DNA of 64,000 nucleotides from Mycoemilia scoparia (lineage: Eukaryota; Kickxellomycota; Kickxellomycetes; Kickxellales; Kickxellaceae), in assembly GCA_027575805.1 (NCBI GenBank), contig JANBPU010000043.1, positions 39,703-103,702 on the forward strand, written 5' to 3'. A program made the position numbers and the translations under genes. The number at the start of each line of letters is the position of its first letter. The first letter of the stretch is position 1. The notes under the pieces are model-generated. The model ran no database searches. It was not told the DNA's origin and saw only the letters and a program-made list of their open reading frames with translations. This document shows positions 22,686-33,547 of the stretch, one piece after another.

Positions 22686-23563
22686 AATGTCTAGTATACA
22701 AGTATAGCGATAATAATAATAATGGTGGTGGTGATAATAAAGAAAGATTGCGCTAACCCTCATCTGCTTGAGAGACGTAGCTGGAGGTGTTTATATGTCA
22801 TTTGAACAGTGAAATGCAGGCAACGTGGCAGTAACATCACCACCACTCCTTTTACAACCCTTCTCTCTGTGCTGAATCAAATTCACAACACAGGGGACAA
22901 TTGAGGTCACACGCCTGCTGCGTCCATCATATAAATCACGATTGTTCATTACCCACCAACATGCAATGTGGATTTGAACTAAAAGCCAGGTTTACGATTC
23001 TAGAGCTGCTTCGTCATCAGTGCTTTGGCCAAGTGGTTTACTTGGCAGTCAGCTCACCATTACCCAATGATCATAATAAACATTCATTTGAACACATCTT
23101 ATAGGAAATACGTTATATTCCAGGTTTATTGGATGATCAGTTTAAACCATTATTTGAGCAGGTAACCAAAAGCCGTCTTCATTATGACTTTGGATGCTAG
23201 ATATTGATATTTCCAATCATCCAAAACACAAAAGGAAAAATGGTATTAGGTGATTTGCATGTTCTCCATCAAGAGTGTTGTAGCAAGCTGTACTCCAATG
23301 CCTCTGGCAAATTTGGCTCATAAGCCATACATTTTAGGGTAATATTGAAGATATTGTTTTAGCACAATTCTAGAGGAGAATAATATTTACACTACTCAGT
23401 CCTGTGGCAGATTAACTCTGGGTTTGTGAGATCAATAGTACCTTGATGATTTAATCAACTCAACAAAATATCAACATACTAGCGATATCTTTTAAAACTT
23501 GTCACCTTCACAATTTACGATTCCCCTTTGCTTTTAAACATTTTGGTTGGATTTTCTGCAATA
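22686..23563. other. Divergent intergenic region
   Basis: Promoter region shared by the small mitochondrial protein and uS2m genes. Contains an inverted family C-like copy near 23290-23395. No gene seen. Confidence 0.55.
23290..23395 (-). repeat. Family C repeat, copy C3 (partial)
   Basis: The sequence GGCAAATTTGGCTCATAAGC then CATACATTTTAGG is the inverse of the family C core. The terminal repeats are eroded. Confidence 0.45.
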
Positions 23564-25005
23564 ATGATTTCCTTCCACTCGCTACACAGCAGCAAGGTTG
23601 CTGTTGTTGCCACAAACACTCGATTGGCGAAGCAAATTGCTGGCAATGTCATTGCTAGAAACTTTGGTACGAGAACACAGCACATTAATACATAATTTAA
23701 AATTCCAAGTACTCGAAAAATATCACGGATCACATAATATCCAACACTGTTGTATGTATATTTGTTTATGATTTTTGCTAGGTACCAGCATTAACCAACA
23801 AAAGGAACAAAAGGATCACAATTCCCAGCCTAAAAATACCCACACCAATGGGGAATCTGAAAGTCCAGCGGTCTCTGATAACAGTTCCAAGGCTAACAAG
23901 CACATCAAGAAAAACCAAAATGCAAAGAACTTGTCTAAACTCCAGCAGTCAAATTTGAACGAGCATTTGCGATCACTCAGTAAGTATACAGTCGAATTCC
24001 ATCAGAGACCAAGTAATATAAACCATTCTTGATATTATTACACATAATATATCTGCACCCTTTCTTCTCATTTTAATTGCAGTGCCCGAATATCACAAAG
24101 TTGGTTCCGAGAAGGCATTTGTTAGCAAGATCAGCTACCTAAGAGGTGCAAACAATGCCCCCGAATCAATAACCATGGAATCATTGGTGGCCGCTGGTAC
24201 TCACTTTGGTCACTCGAAATCCACATGGAATGCACTAAATCTTCCCTGGATCTTTGGTGAAAGACACGGTATCCATATCATCAATCTTGAACATACTATT
24301 TCCGCTCTTCGTCGCGCCGCTCAAGTAGTAGAGTCTATCGCATACCATGGCGGTTTGATCATATTTGTTGGAACCAGGGCAAACACCAGAACTTCCATTA
24401 TCGAGGCAGCCATGGGCTGTGGGCAATTCCATGTAACAAAGCGCTGGATCCCTGGTACCATTACCAACGCATCGTCAATGCTTAGCCATGAATTCAAATA
24501 CGTCGAACACCAGTGGGATGTCCCAGAAGCCCAGGATCTGGTAAGAAGCCCCGAAGAAACTCTTGTTGCCAAGATCCAAAAGTTAAGGGCATCCAAGCAA
24601 GACAACCAGGGGTACAAGCAGAGACAGTTGCGTCGTTTGGATTTTGAGAAAATATTGCTTGAACAACAAAGAAAGGCTGAAATAGAAGCTGATCAGCTAA
24701 CAACCTATAAGCCCGATCTCATTATTTCGTTTAATCCACGAGAGATGAAGACTATGTTGGCTGAAGCTAAGCTTGCTCATGTTCCTACTATTGGTTTGGT
24801 TGATACTAATGCCGATCCCCGGGATGTTTCGTATGTGATTCCTGGTAATGATGATAGTGTTCGTTCTGTTGCACTTGTTGCTAATATCTTGGCCAAGGCT
24901 GCATTACGGGGCAAGACCTTGAGAGAAGATAAATTAAAGAGAGCTGCTGAGGATTACCGTAGGCAATGTGAGATTTTAATGCGAAAGGAACAACTTAGCC
25001 TATAA
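23564..25005 (+). CDS. MRP4: Mitochondrial small ribosomal subunit protein uS2m
   Basis: Structural protein of the mitochondrial 37S ribosomal subunit. Exons 23564-23666, 23782-23979 and 24083-25005 encode 407 residues. The first exon is an Arg/Ala-rich mitochondrial presequence (VAVVATNTRLAKQIAGNVIA). The second encodes a Lys/Asn/Ser-rich linker absent from bacterial S2. The third holds the S2 core: ESLVAAGTHFGHSKSTWN, IHIINLEHTISALRRAA, FVGTRANTRTSIIEAA and RWIPGTITN. The nucleotide-like pocket region PTIGLVDTNADPRDVSYVIP and GNDDSVRSVALVANI follow. The exon 2/3 junction splits an ATG codon (A then TG), giving RSLMPEYHK. Identity is very secure, and the exon borders are standard. Confidence 0.95.
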
Positions 25006-25527
25006 TAGTAGTAGTAGTAGTAGTATTAACAATGATGAATATATAGATATTTCTATTTCTGTTTATGGTACTAGTTCTGCCACAACAAAAAAATAACAAG
25101 CAATAAATTTTAGATTTGGTTTACTTATTTGCATTTGTATAATTGACAATTGAATATTAATTGTCAACAAAGACGTGAGATATTAGATACTTGTCTAGGT
25201 AATATGAAAGATCAGCGTTAGCAAAAGGAACTGACAAGATCTGAGGCCATATATGGTCAAATTTTATACCACTTTAGGCAAAATGGACCCCAGAGATTAT
25301 ATAGCAAATGGCTTGGGGTTGGGCCAAAATATAATGTGGGCCCATCTCTGCCTACCATAGAGATTCGATCACTAGTGAAATAACATGTGACTGAAGTTTG
25401 TGACGTTAAAGAAATTAGACATCTATTGTTGTATGAAAAAAACCAATGATAATAAATATTTTTGATATATCTAAAGAGGTATAAAAATAACATCGCGTGG
25501 TAAATAATTAATAATAATGGTGGTTGG
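25006..25527. other. Convergent 3' intergenic region, MRP4 and MMM1
   Basis: Holds a TAG microsatellite just after the MRP4 stop and a family B copy (about 25262-25388). No gene seen. Confidence 0.6.
25262..25388 (+). repeat. Family B dispersed repeat, copy B6
   Basis: Contains CACTTTAGGCAAAATGGACC, GGGTTGGGCCAAAATATAAT, TCTGCCTACCATAGAGATTC and GATCACTAGTGAAATAACAT. The latter two blocks match copy B7 at 32.8 kb almost exactly. Confidence 0.65.
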
Positions 25528-27525
25528 CTATGCATCAGATATAGCCTTGACAGCCCTGTTGAGTCGTTTCCGGACACTGTCTTTGACATCTATCGACGAG
25601 CTCGTACGATGCCTATGATCAATTGGAATCTCGCCAGGAGTCATTTCGCCATTCTCATCAGGCCCATCATCGCCACTACTACCGCCACTACTTCCACTAC
25701 CTATAGCACTGTATACTGAACTATGGATCTGAGGAGGCTGGGGTGAAGATGAAGATGAATATGAGTTTTGGAGTTGATGGTGATGAAGATGATGAGAAGG
25801 TTGTTGCTGCTGCTGCTGCTGCTGCTGTTGTTGTTGTTGTTGTGAATTGATCAAAATAGGGGATGTTCCTGGATTATGAAGCTGTGGTTGTGGCGGTAAA
25901 ACCACGGGTGCTATAACATCGACCCCACCAGCATTTACATCGCTCAAAGCTCCTCCACCTCCGCCACTAGGAATATTAGGATGATCCCGAGATGAGCCCA
26001 TTACTGGAGAATAAAATCCGTACTGGTGATTAGCAGAGCTTAAACTATTGGGAATGCCGCTTGAACCTTCATAAAGGTGCTGGTGAATGTTTGGATAGTG
26101 TGGTTGGAGGATAGGAGATGGAACATGGAATTGAGAAGGCTTGTAGTACGCTGGGTGTTGTGGTGGGTTGCGCTGATAGAGGTGGCTTCCACTGGAAGAT
26201 ACTGGGTGCTGAGACTGAGATTGATATTCCTTCAACGGTGTCAGCTGGGAATTGGAATGGGTCGAAAAGGTTCTTTGGCCAGCGTTGGTTTGGTTATGTG
26301 TATGTCCTGCTGCTGATAAAGATTGTTCGCGTTGTACTGGATCCTGGGAATGTTGTTTTTGTGTATGGTGTTGGTGGTGTGAGTGATGTCCATGGCCACC
26401 AGCAGAGGCTGAGGCCGAAGCTCCATGAGACGTACCGTGAGCTGCTGTTGATCCAGCTCCACCTGTTGTCGCAACTCCTGCAGAGGATGATGCTCCAGAG
26501 GATACAAATGGATGTTTTACTCTTATTTTGACCCTGTTTGGACTTACAATCTTCTTTTCAAACGCAGTCCTCAACTTGTATATTATTAGTTCTGTCAATC
26601 GTGGAAAATTCTGTACCTTTGTCTTGCTGCCGATAAGAGTCTGAACATCGAGGTCAAGCTGGTAATCTGGCAGTATGGTAAAATATATGTAAGGGTCTGA
26701 CTCGCTCGTATCAAATTCCACAGATAACGCGCCACTGAATCGTCGCAGGGAGACTACCATAGATACAGGAAGGGCTGCCGTAGCAAATCGCGGCCAGTTT
26801 AAAAGGACACGAGTATCAAATCCCAAAGCAAGTTCATCAATAAGTTCAAAATCCAATACTGCTCGCATGCCCAAAGGCCCATCCGATGGAACCATCTGGG
26901 CCTGCTTGATTCGCAAAAAGTCCGATCCCAGTGAAAACTGTGTGATCTTTATAGAATCTACCACTGCTGGTTTGTCATTGCTATTCAGTGCCTCGCTTAT
27001 AACTCTGACCAGCACGTTTTTCTTTTCTGCATCTGCACGGAACTTGGCAATAAGTTGGGCAAGGAACACAGTGAGCCAGTTACACGATTCTGGTGCATGC
27101 CGTGATAGATTATACCCAGTACACTGCAAGATCTCGTTCCTCATATTTTTCAATTCTTCCTGTACAGACACTGGTATGGCTTTTGGTTTCTTCCACTGAA
27201 AGAAGGTAAACGGCGATGACTTGAATTCAAACATCTGATTTGCTTTATTTAAGCCATTTTGTAATGCACCCTGTGCTTTCTCATCTCCATAGGAAACTCC
27301 TTCACTACTTCCGCTGCCTCCTGTACCTCCTTCACTACTATGACCATTGATATCCTCAAACAATAAGTATCTCAACAATAACATGATCAAGGCCAGCATT
27401 GTTATTTGGCCCAAAATAAACCCTTGGGTAAATGTCAACTGAACTGAGGGTGCAAATCCACTCAGTGTTCCGTAGGCTTGTTGAAAGATCGATTCGCTTG
27501 GCATTATTAAAGTATCTTCTGACAT
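25528..27525 (-). CDS. MMM1: Mmm1, ER subunit of the ERMES ER-mitochondria tether
   Basis: Anchors the ERMES complex in the ER and carries phospholipids between ER and mitochondria through its SMP domain. A single exon encodes 665 residues. A short lumenal N-terminus is followed by one membrane segment at about 34-56 (LGQITMLALIMLLLRYLLFE). A Gly/Ser linker precedes the SMP domain at about 130-335 (CNWLTVFLAQLIAKFRADAE, LGSDFLRIKQAQMVPSD, PYIYFTILPDYQLDLDVQTL, RVKIRVKHPFV). The remaining roughly 320 residues are His/Gln/Ser-rich low complexity. They include about 16 consecutive Gln encoded by CAG/CAA repeats, and they end in a basic helix (VRKRLNRAVKAI). Yeast Mmm1 has about 426 residues and no such tail. 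Other ERMES subunits are not in this window. Confidence 0.95.
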   Translation of the reverse strand: MSEDTLIMPSESIFQQAYGTLSGFAPSVQLTFTQGFILGQITMLALIMLLLRYLLFEDINGHSSEGGTGGSGSSEGVSYGDEKAQGALQNGLNKANQMFEFKSSPFTFFQWKKPKAIPVSVQEELKNMRNEILQCTGYNLSRHAPESCNWLTVFLAQLIAKFRADAEKKNVLVRVISEALNSNDKPAVVDSIKITQFSLGSDFLRIKQAQMVPSDGPLGMRAVLDFELIDELALGFDTRVLLNWPRFATAALPVSMVVSLRRFSGALSVEFDTSESDPYIYFTILPDYQLDLDVQTLIGSKTKVQNFPRLTELIIYKLRTAFEKKIVSPNRVKIRVKHPFVSSGASSSAGVATTGGAGSTAAHGTSHGASASASAGGHGHHSHHQHHTQKQHSQDPVQREQSLSAAGHTHNQTNAGQRTFSTHSNSQLTPLKEYQSQSQHPVSSSGSHLYQRNPPQHPAYYKPSQFHVPSPILQPHYPNIHQHLYEGSSGIPNSLSSANHQYGFYSPVMGSSRDHPNIPSGGGGGALSDVNAGGVDVIAPVVLPPQPQLHNPGTSPILINSQQQQQQQQQQQQQQPSHHLHHHQLQNSYSSSSSPQPPQIHSSVYSAIGSGSSGGSSGDDGPDENGEMTPGEIPIDHRHRTSSSIDVKDSVRKRLNRAVKAISDA
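25802..25850 (-). repeat. Polyglutamine-coding CAG/CAA tract in MMM1
   Basis: A run of CTG then TTG triplets on the plus strand, read as about 16 Gln codons on the minus strand. The interrupted CAG-CAA structure suggests expansion by slippage within a coding region. Confidence 0.8.
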
Positions 27526-28086
27526 ACTATCTTTGTATTCATTTATATGTCCCTCTCAACGACAGAGGCACTTATCCAACTACGACGACACTATTTTCTT
27601 TGGGATTAGATCGAGGCTTCAGAGTTATTATTATTTGGCTCTTCGTTTGGTCTTTCTTTATAATGGTAGAAATAGCTATTGTTTTCAAGACAGTAAGATA
27701 TATATATATATATATATATATAATAGAGTGTTTTCTCACCTCAAGCTGATGTCATGAAAAGTAGTGATAGGAGATCTAGATCATGGTATAGTAAAATTAT
27801 GGGTTTCTATTAAATAAAAATAAAGTTTAGAAATAAACAATACATCGCTATTATGGTGAAACCCTTTCGATAAACCAATAATTAATAATCAGAAAATATC
27901 TAAACTAGGCTATTTCTTTGCCAATTCAGACTTTTTTTTGCCATAATGTAATTTGTTTTCAAAGACTAAACTCAATCTTTTTACAGTACAATTACTAGTT
28001 GTATATGTCTTATAAACTTGTTTATTTATTATATCAATACAAAAAAGTCTAAATAAAGTTAAAAACATAATCAGATAAATACTGTC
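27526..28086. other. Intergenic, MMM1 promoter and 3' flank of the F-box-like gene
   Basis: A TA microsatellite lies at about 27698-27722. The rest is A+T-rich; no gene or dispersed repeat copy was recognised. Confidence 0.6.
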
Positions 28087-29781
28087 TTAGATAAACATTG
28101 TATTATCGGATAAATGCAAAAGCCTGAAATCATGTTTGTTTATGAACCTGGACTTGGATACACTACAAACCTTGAGATTAGGGAAAAGTGGAAGTAAGCA
28201 ACGCAACATTTTTGTAGCCAAGTTGACATCCTTATACAAAAATATTGGTTCAAATGCAATTAGATTAGGGAAAGAAATGGATTTACCATGAAGATATATC
28301 TTTCTGAATTCTTGTGTTTGATTATCAATATCAGTTGTGAGGTGTGCAGCAATGTTGGTGTTGGTGTTGTCTTTGACTAGTAGTATGCTTAGAAACTCGA
28401 GGTTAATGAATTGTTCGAGTGCAATTAGAACTTGAGGTGTAAAGTTCATTGATAGAGTCAGTCGCTTGATGGAACTAGCCCATCTGCACTGAATAATATT
28501 GGATGGATCGAATATAATACCATGTTCTGAATTGGATCGGTACGTATACCCAAATACTGCATCCCATGAATTGATTTTTGTTTCGCCAATGTCTGCTGCG
28601 TCTACCTTAAAGCGTTTGAGATTAGGCAAATGGCTGGTAGTGTTTCTTTGTGACGCAGTATTGGTGGTAGATATATTATTATACTCATCATTCGCATCAG
28701 ACCTGCAGCTGTTGCCGGTCATGATAACTTCCATTATTTTGGCAAAGTCATAGAGACTGTAAATCTTTGTGTCAGATATGATCAATTCGCACAGGTTAGG
28801 GAAATTATTAGAAGTAAATAGGTTCTCGGCGCTCTTTACAGTTTCGATATTGATTTGGAGTTTTCGCAAGTATTGGAATGGCGTTTGCGATATCTCATAC
28901 AGAAGCTCGTGGTTTTGTGGGTGGAAATTTGAACTGACATCATTCAAGCACAGCCCGGTGTCTATTATGTAGACCAATTCGTCGAGCATGGGAAAATGGC
29001 AGGCAATTTTAGCCAATTCATAAAATTGCCGGGGTGGACTCTGGTCTTTGCAACGAAGTGTATATGATCGTATATTTGGATAAACTGCAGGCTTTGTCCT
29101 CCTCGAATGTTTGGAGGTAGCTGAAGATACGGTTCTCTGGTATTCGGCCGATCCGTAACGACCCATTGTGTATGCATCCATGCTGAAATTGGTCAGTCTA
29201 GGTAACTGGTCAAGAATTGTTGGATAGGATTGTAGCCTGCCGCAATAAACCAAAACCAATGATTGGAGGTTGTCTCTCAGAGGCTCAATGAGCGCACCTA
29301 TCCTTCTGGTATAAATACTGTCGAACTCGGAAGGCTCGTTGTCGTCAGAGCCACACTCTACTCTTAGTTTCAGTATACCCGAATTGAGCTTTATAAAGCC
29401 TCTTGAAAACTTTGCGGGCATTTGTGGTGTATACAGGTTTAGCTCGATTAGCTTGGGAAACTTTAGGTTCAGGCCCGCAAACGTCCAGGCATATTCGTCT
29501 ATGCTTATTTCCAAGTTCTGGACATACTTTTCGTAGCCACCGAGGTCACCGACCTGTGGAGTAAACAATGGCTCGCAACGATGGTCAAAGTTTCTTGATA
29601 TCGAGTAGGGGAACTTGGTCACACGACAAAGTGCAGTCATCACGGCGTGCTCCCAAACCGCTGACAGCCCACAGAGCGGAAAAATGGAGTCGCCAATGGA
29701 CTCCTTGGCATAATCACATATAAGTAACTTTAGCTCGAAAGGGATGCTGGTAGTATGGGGTGGCTTTTGAACAGGCAACAT
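28087..29781 (-). CDS. Divergent F-box/leucine-rich-repeat-like protein
   Basis: Single exon, 564 residues, no signal peptide or membrane segment. The first 60 residues (IPFELKLLICDYAKE, then LCGLSAVWEHAVMTALCR) resemble a degenerate F-box helix pair. The rest shows irregular leucine-rich units with repeated L-x-x-L-x-L spacing, such as YVQNLEISIDEYAW, FPKLIELNLYTPQ, LPRLTNFSMDA, FPNLCELIISDTKIYS and FPNLKVCSVSKSRF. This architecture is common in fungal substrate adaptors of SCF ubiquitin ligases, often in lineage-expanded families. The assignment is by pattern only, and no substrate can be named. Codon use is normal and the frame is intact. Confidence 0.7.
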   Translation of the reverse strand: MLPVQKPPHTTSIPFELKLLICDYAKESIGDSIFPLCGLSAVWEHAVMTALCRVTKFPYSISRNFDHRCEPLFTPQVGDLGGYEKYVQNLEISIDEYAWTFAGLNLKFPKLIELNLYTPQMPAKFSRGFIKLNSGILKLRVECGSDDNEPSEFDSIYTRRIGALIEPLRDNLQSLVLVYCGRLQSYPTILDQLPRLTNFSMDAYTMGRYGSAEYQRTVSSATSKHSRRTKPAVYPNIRSYTLRCKDQSPPRQFYELAKIACHFPMLDELVYIIDTGLCLNDVSSNFHPQNHELLYEISQTPFQYLRKLQINIETVKSAENLFTSNNFPNLCELIISDTKIYSLYDFAKIMEVIMTGNSCRSDANDEYNNISTTNTASQRNTTSHLPNLKRFKVDAADIGETKINSWDAVFGYTYRSNSEHGIIFDPSNIIQCRWASSIKRLTLSMNFTPQVLIALEQFINLEFLSILLVKDNTNTNIAAHLTTDIDNQTQEFRKIYLHGKSISFPNLIAFEPIFLYKDVNLATKMLRCLLPLFPNLKVCSVSKSRFINKHDFRLLHLSDNTMFI

Positions 29782-30220
29782 TAACTCTGGCTCTCTATGA
29801 ATATATTCTTGGGATTGGCGGCGTGGAAAACTGCTAAAAGTGTATAAATATGTGTATCAATGTGATGGGAATAATACAAAGAAAAAAGGAAAGGGCGATA
29901 TGCAATGGTTCTTTTCACATATCACCCCGAACCAGATGCATCTAAAAGAGCAAAGTGCTCTAATGTTCTTGCATATTGTTGCAATACACAGGCTTGTAAC
30001 TGTGGCAATCATCTTTACGATTATAGTGGCATGTTGCGGCTTATTTATGGGTACAAATACCAGTTGTTAATCACCAGGTTTTTTAAGTTTAATGCATTGG
30101 TTTGTTACTAAAATAGATTGCTACTACCATACATACACAGAGAGAGATAGACACACACACAAAAGATATAAGGTATTTAAACAACCAAAGAAGCAATGCA
30201 AACAACAGATGGAACAACCA
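29782..30220. other. Intergenic, F-box-like gene promoter and P450 3' flank
   Basis: About 440 bases. Contains an ACAC/AGAG simple repeat near 30135-30160. Short open frames here lack coding character. Confidence 0.55.
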
Positions 30221-31931
30221 TTAGCCTTGGCCAAGAGGCTTGAAGTCGATGTACAAATCCTTCGGAATGGCAAAAAATCCATTCTTTGATAGGGTTTGAG
30301 TCCAGTAGGCACTGTCTTTTGGCAAAGTCCATTCAAATCTAAGCAATAGCATGGCTAGGAGGACACGCTGCTCGGTCATTGAGAAATTCGTTCCTATGCA
30401 CTGTCTGATACCAGCACCAAAGGCTAGCCAGCTGCATGGGGGCCTGTTTTTAGCTTCTTGACTCTGATCATCAAAACGAGAGGGATCGAACTTCCCGGGA
30501 TTCGGGTAAATGGACTCATCGTTATGCAGTCCATAGACATAGGTTGAAATAATGGTACCGGGTGGGAAATTGTACTTGTCAATTTGCACGGGCTTGGCGA
30601 TTTTCCTTGACAGCATGGTGAATATGGGGTTTTTTCTCTGCGTCTCCCGGATGATCTGATCGACCAGGTTAAACCTTTTTTGCTGCTCATAGGTTGGGGT
30701 CACCGAATAGGGATTGGCTACTCCATCAGATTTCAGGGCGGCGATTACTTCGCTGCGCCCTTTGGCTTGGACATCCTATGAGTTTAGAGTTTGGCGTTAA
30801 TATTAACAGTGTTTTGAATTGATTATACAGAAGTGGAATTGCAGATACAGAAAGCACACTTACTGGATTGCGTGCGAGCTCAAGAATAGCATAGGTCAAC
30901 GAGAATGAGGTTGTGTCGTGGCCAGCAATATAGAACAAAATGACGTTGTTCTAATGAGTAAAAAATACAGAAGTTCAAAAAATACCAATTAGAAAGTTAT
31001 AAAAATAGCCGTGAGTCTGGATAGATTTTCCGTATAACCAACTTACTCTGAGGTTCTCTTCATTATATTCCAAGTCCTCGCCCTCTGCATCGGAATTATA
31101 AACAGCATCCGTCATCAATGTCAGCAGATCAGCTTTTCCTCTATCATCATCTGCCAACCTAACACCAAGCTTCTTTCGATTCAGGGCTGCCTCCTTTCTA
31201 TCCTTTATGAGCTTATAAATGAGCTCATCAAATGTATCCATATCGCGGTATGCCTTTTTGGTAGACTCAAAGCCGAAGCTATCGATAACTGGGAACAAGA
31301 ACCTGATGGGGCTGGCCATAGCCGAGGTGATGTTGTTATATGCCTGGCGGTATTTGTTTGATGGATTTGTCAACGCCTCAAAGTCATAATCAAAAACAAC
31401 TCTGCCCATAGCATCCAGCGTTGCCCTATTCATCATATCCAATATATCAACATTGTTTGGAGACTTTCTGATAAGCTCGCTAGTATTTTCAGCTACGTCT
31501 CCAAACACACCAGTTTCCCATGTTCGATGAAAGGCTGGATTAACGACCTTTCGGTCCTTTAGCCATTCATGGCCATTCTTGAAGACAAAGCTTTTGCCAA
31601 CAAACCTGTCTGTCAAACCTTTCCCGCGGCCACCTATCTTGGGAAAGGTCTTGGCATCTTGGAACATGGTTTTAGTGATTTTAGGGTCGGTGGTCATAAC
31701 CACCCAGGATCCAAACCTCCAAATACGAACTACTCTGCCATGCTTTTTGAGTGCTGGCTTTATTAGGAGGTCGTGGATCTCCTCGCGGCTCTTTCCTCCA
31801 ATGAAGTAGTACAGGTACATGGGTATTGAGATGGATGGAACGTCGCGAATAGCACGGGGAGGAGACAGTAGCCAATGGACCAATGTCAGGAAGCCGACTA
31901 CTACTGTTGAGACTATGTAAATGAACATCAT
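30221..31931 (-). CDS. Cytochrome P450 monooxygenase
   Basis: Haem-thiolate monooxygenase of the ER membrane that oxidises small lipophilic substrates with electrons from P450 reductase. Exons 31931-31047, 30950-30864 and 30775-30221 encode 508 residues, the usual length. The N-terminal membrane anchor is MMFIYIVSTVVVGFLTLVHW. The I-helix oxygen-activation motif AGHDTT lies in exon 2 (about residues 303-308). The K-helix ExxR is ETQR, the PERF-type motif FDPSRFDD, and the haem loop FGAGIRQCIG carries the Cys ligand. All hallmark residues are present, so the enzyme should be active. Introns are GTAAGT-AG in both cases. The CYP family cannot be assigned by eye, and no biosynthetic neighbours suggest a pathway. 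Confidence 0.95.
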
Positions 31932-32667
31932 TGTTTTAAATAATGGCTGCGATAATGGTTGTAACTATTTGGAAGAAGTGCAACAAAGATGTGCAAGCTG
32001 AAGGAAGAAGCGCGATTGATAGGGTATTTCGAACTATTTTAACACATTTATATGCTAGCATGAGAGAAATAAGGGGAGATGCCTTGCCCTCAAAACCGTG
32101 ACCTCCTTCTCATGACCATCTTTGGAAAAATCTTGGCATCCAGCAACAAAGCGATTCTCCCACAGTAAACTTATTACAGGCATGGTTTATGTCCATGTCA
32201 ATACTTTTTGCAGTGATCAGCGACAATTCTGGATCAATGCTGTAGTTGCAGGCTTCTCTAGCATAAAGATAAACCTCAGCGACCTCCCAAAAAGAACTGT
32301 ATGCAATGAAACCCTCCACACGGGGTAATTGTTCAGGCGCAAGACGTCATTACAAAGGAAGTTCTAGAGAATCACAGAGCTTTTCGAGTAACCCGAAAAG
32401 TTTCTTAAAAATAGCAGGGAAATGCAGGCGTGGGCGTTGTCGTTCTTTTTTCAGCCGGCATCTTGCATCCACCATGTAAATATTACCTCTTTGTTGCAAA
32501 AATTATGCCAGGGGTTAAAACAGAATGACGAGCCAGGCCTCCAGGTCCTCTCTCTGGCTTTCAACAAGACACTAATCTGGATAAGCTGATCCTCACGTGT
32601 ATAGATCCGATTGATCAGCTTTAAATGTCTAAAGAAAAAATCAAACTTGTGCCCCCTGTATTTGGTC

Positions 32668-32880
32668 ATATTTCACAGGGCTTTAGGCAAAATGAGTCCC
32701 CAGGAGCTGCATATAAATATCTGATGTTTGGGCCAAACTTTAGTGTATGTGGCATATAGCTACCTTCCTCCTAGGAGTAATAAAATGCTTAATCATAATC
32801 TGGTGATTAAGCTAAATCTGATGGGGGCTCATTTCTGTCTACCATAGAGATTCGATCACTTATGAAATCTTACCATTTGA
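32668..32880 (+). repeat. Family B dispersed repeat, copy B7 (with internal insertion)
   Basis: Left part TTTCACAGGGCTTTAGGCAA, AATGAGTCCCCAGGAGCTGC and GTTTGGGCCAAAC. Right part TCTGTCTACCATAGAGATTC and GATCACTTATGAAATCTTAC. About 80 extra bases separate the halves relative to copy B6. Confidence 0.6.
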
Positions 32881-32944
32881 CTACAAAATAGCCTTTGCCT
32901 GCGTGGTCCTTTTCTCAGGACATCGCTCTTTGTCCATAACAATA

Positions 32945-33105
32945 TAAATGGCAGAATCTCCTTTGAAGGTGAACCAGAAGGACACACTGGATAATAGCCA
33001 ATAATCAGTCGAGTTCTATCCAAAATGTATGGATTATGGGCCAAATTGCAGGGAATGTATTAGGACACTAATCTGTTTCCTTTTGATGGAGAACTTTCCA
33101 AATGC
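32945..33105 (+). repeat. Family C short inverted-terminal repeat, copy C2
   Basis: Left end AAATGGCAGAATCTCCTTTG and right end TTGATGGAGAACTTTCCAAA. The interior matches copy C1 closely: CTGGATAATAGCCAATAATC, CCAAAATGTATGGATTATGG and TTGCAGGGAATGTA. Confidence 0.7.
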
Positions 33106-33508
33106 CATAGAGAAAGAGAGAGAGAGAGAGAGAGAAAGCACGGTTCTAGCACAATCCATTATGTTGGAAACAACCACTAATGTCATGCCAAATAATAAGA
33201 ATTTGGAAGTATTCATGTTTGAATTTTACTTGCTGCAATCAGTTCATTATAATGTGTCTATTTCGCCATAACTTATTAAAACTAAGCCACTGAATAGTTC
33301 TCCAATCTTATTAATACTATCATTTCTACTACTATCATCACAGCCACTGATACTACTATTACCTGTGAAGAGTATATACCCAATTCGACCTGTACACTCA
33401 AGCAATAGACAAATATATATATAATCCTTCCATACACCAAGATCCATCAGATCATTCCCGTCTTTTCTTTTTCCTTTATCTAGTCTAGTTGCTATTATAA
33501 CATTTTTG

Positions 33509-33516
33509 TATAAATA
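33509..33516 (+). promoter_or_regulatory. TATA box of the 33.5-kb secreted-protein gene
   Basis: TATAAATA 32 bases upstream of the ATG. This would place the transcription start almost at the start codon unless a more distal start is used. Confidence 0.5.
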
Positions 33517-33547
33517 TTGTTCCCTCCACTAGAAGAATCAGTCCAAA

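Larger units (their letters stand above)
31932..33547. other. Repeat-containing intergenic region
   Basis: Between the P450 start and the secreted-protein gene. Holds family B (about 32668-32880) and family C (about 32945-33105) copies and a GA microsatellite at about 33112-33135. A minus-strand open stretch at 32110-32335 (VEGFIAYSSFWEVAEVYLYA) has coding flavour but no start or splice partner. Confidence 0.5.

Noticed and set aside
32110..32335. A minus-strand coding-like stretch (VEGFIAYSSFWEVAEVYLYA)
   Set aside because: No in-frame ATG, short, stops both sides and no partner exon. At most a relic.
33110..33140. CRISPR-like or functional array at the GA and GATA runs
   Set aside because: These are simple microsatellites without spacer-repeat structure, in a eukaryotic genome.
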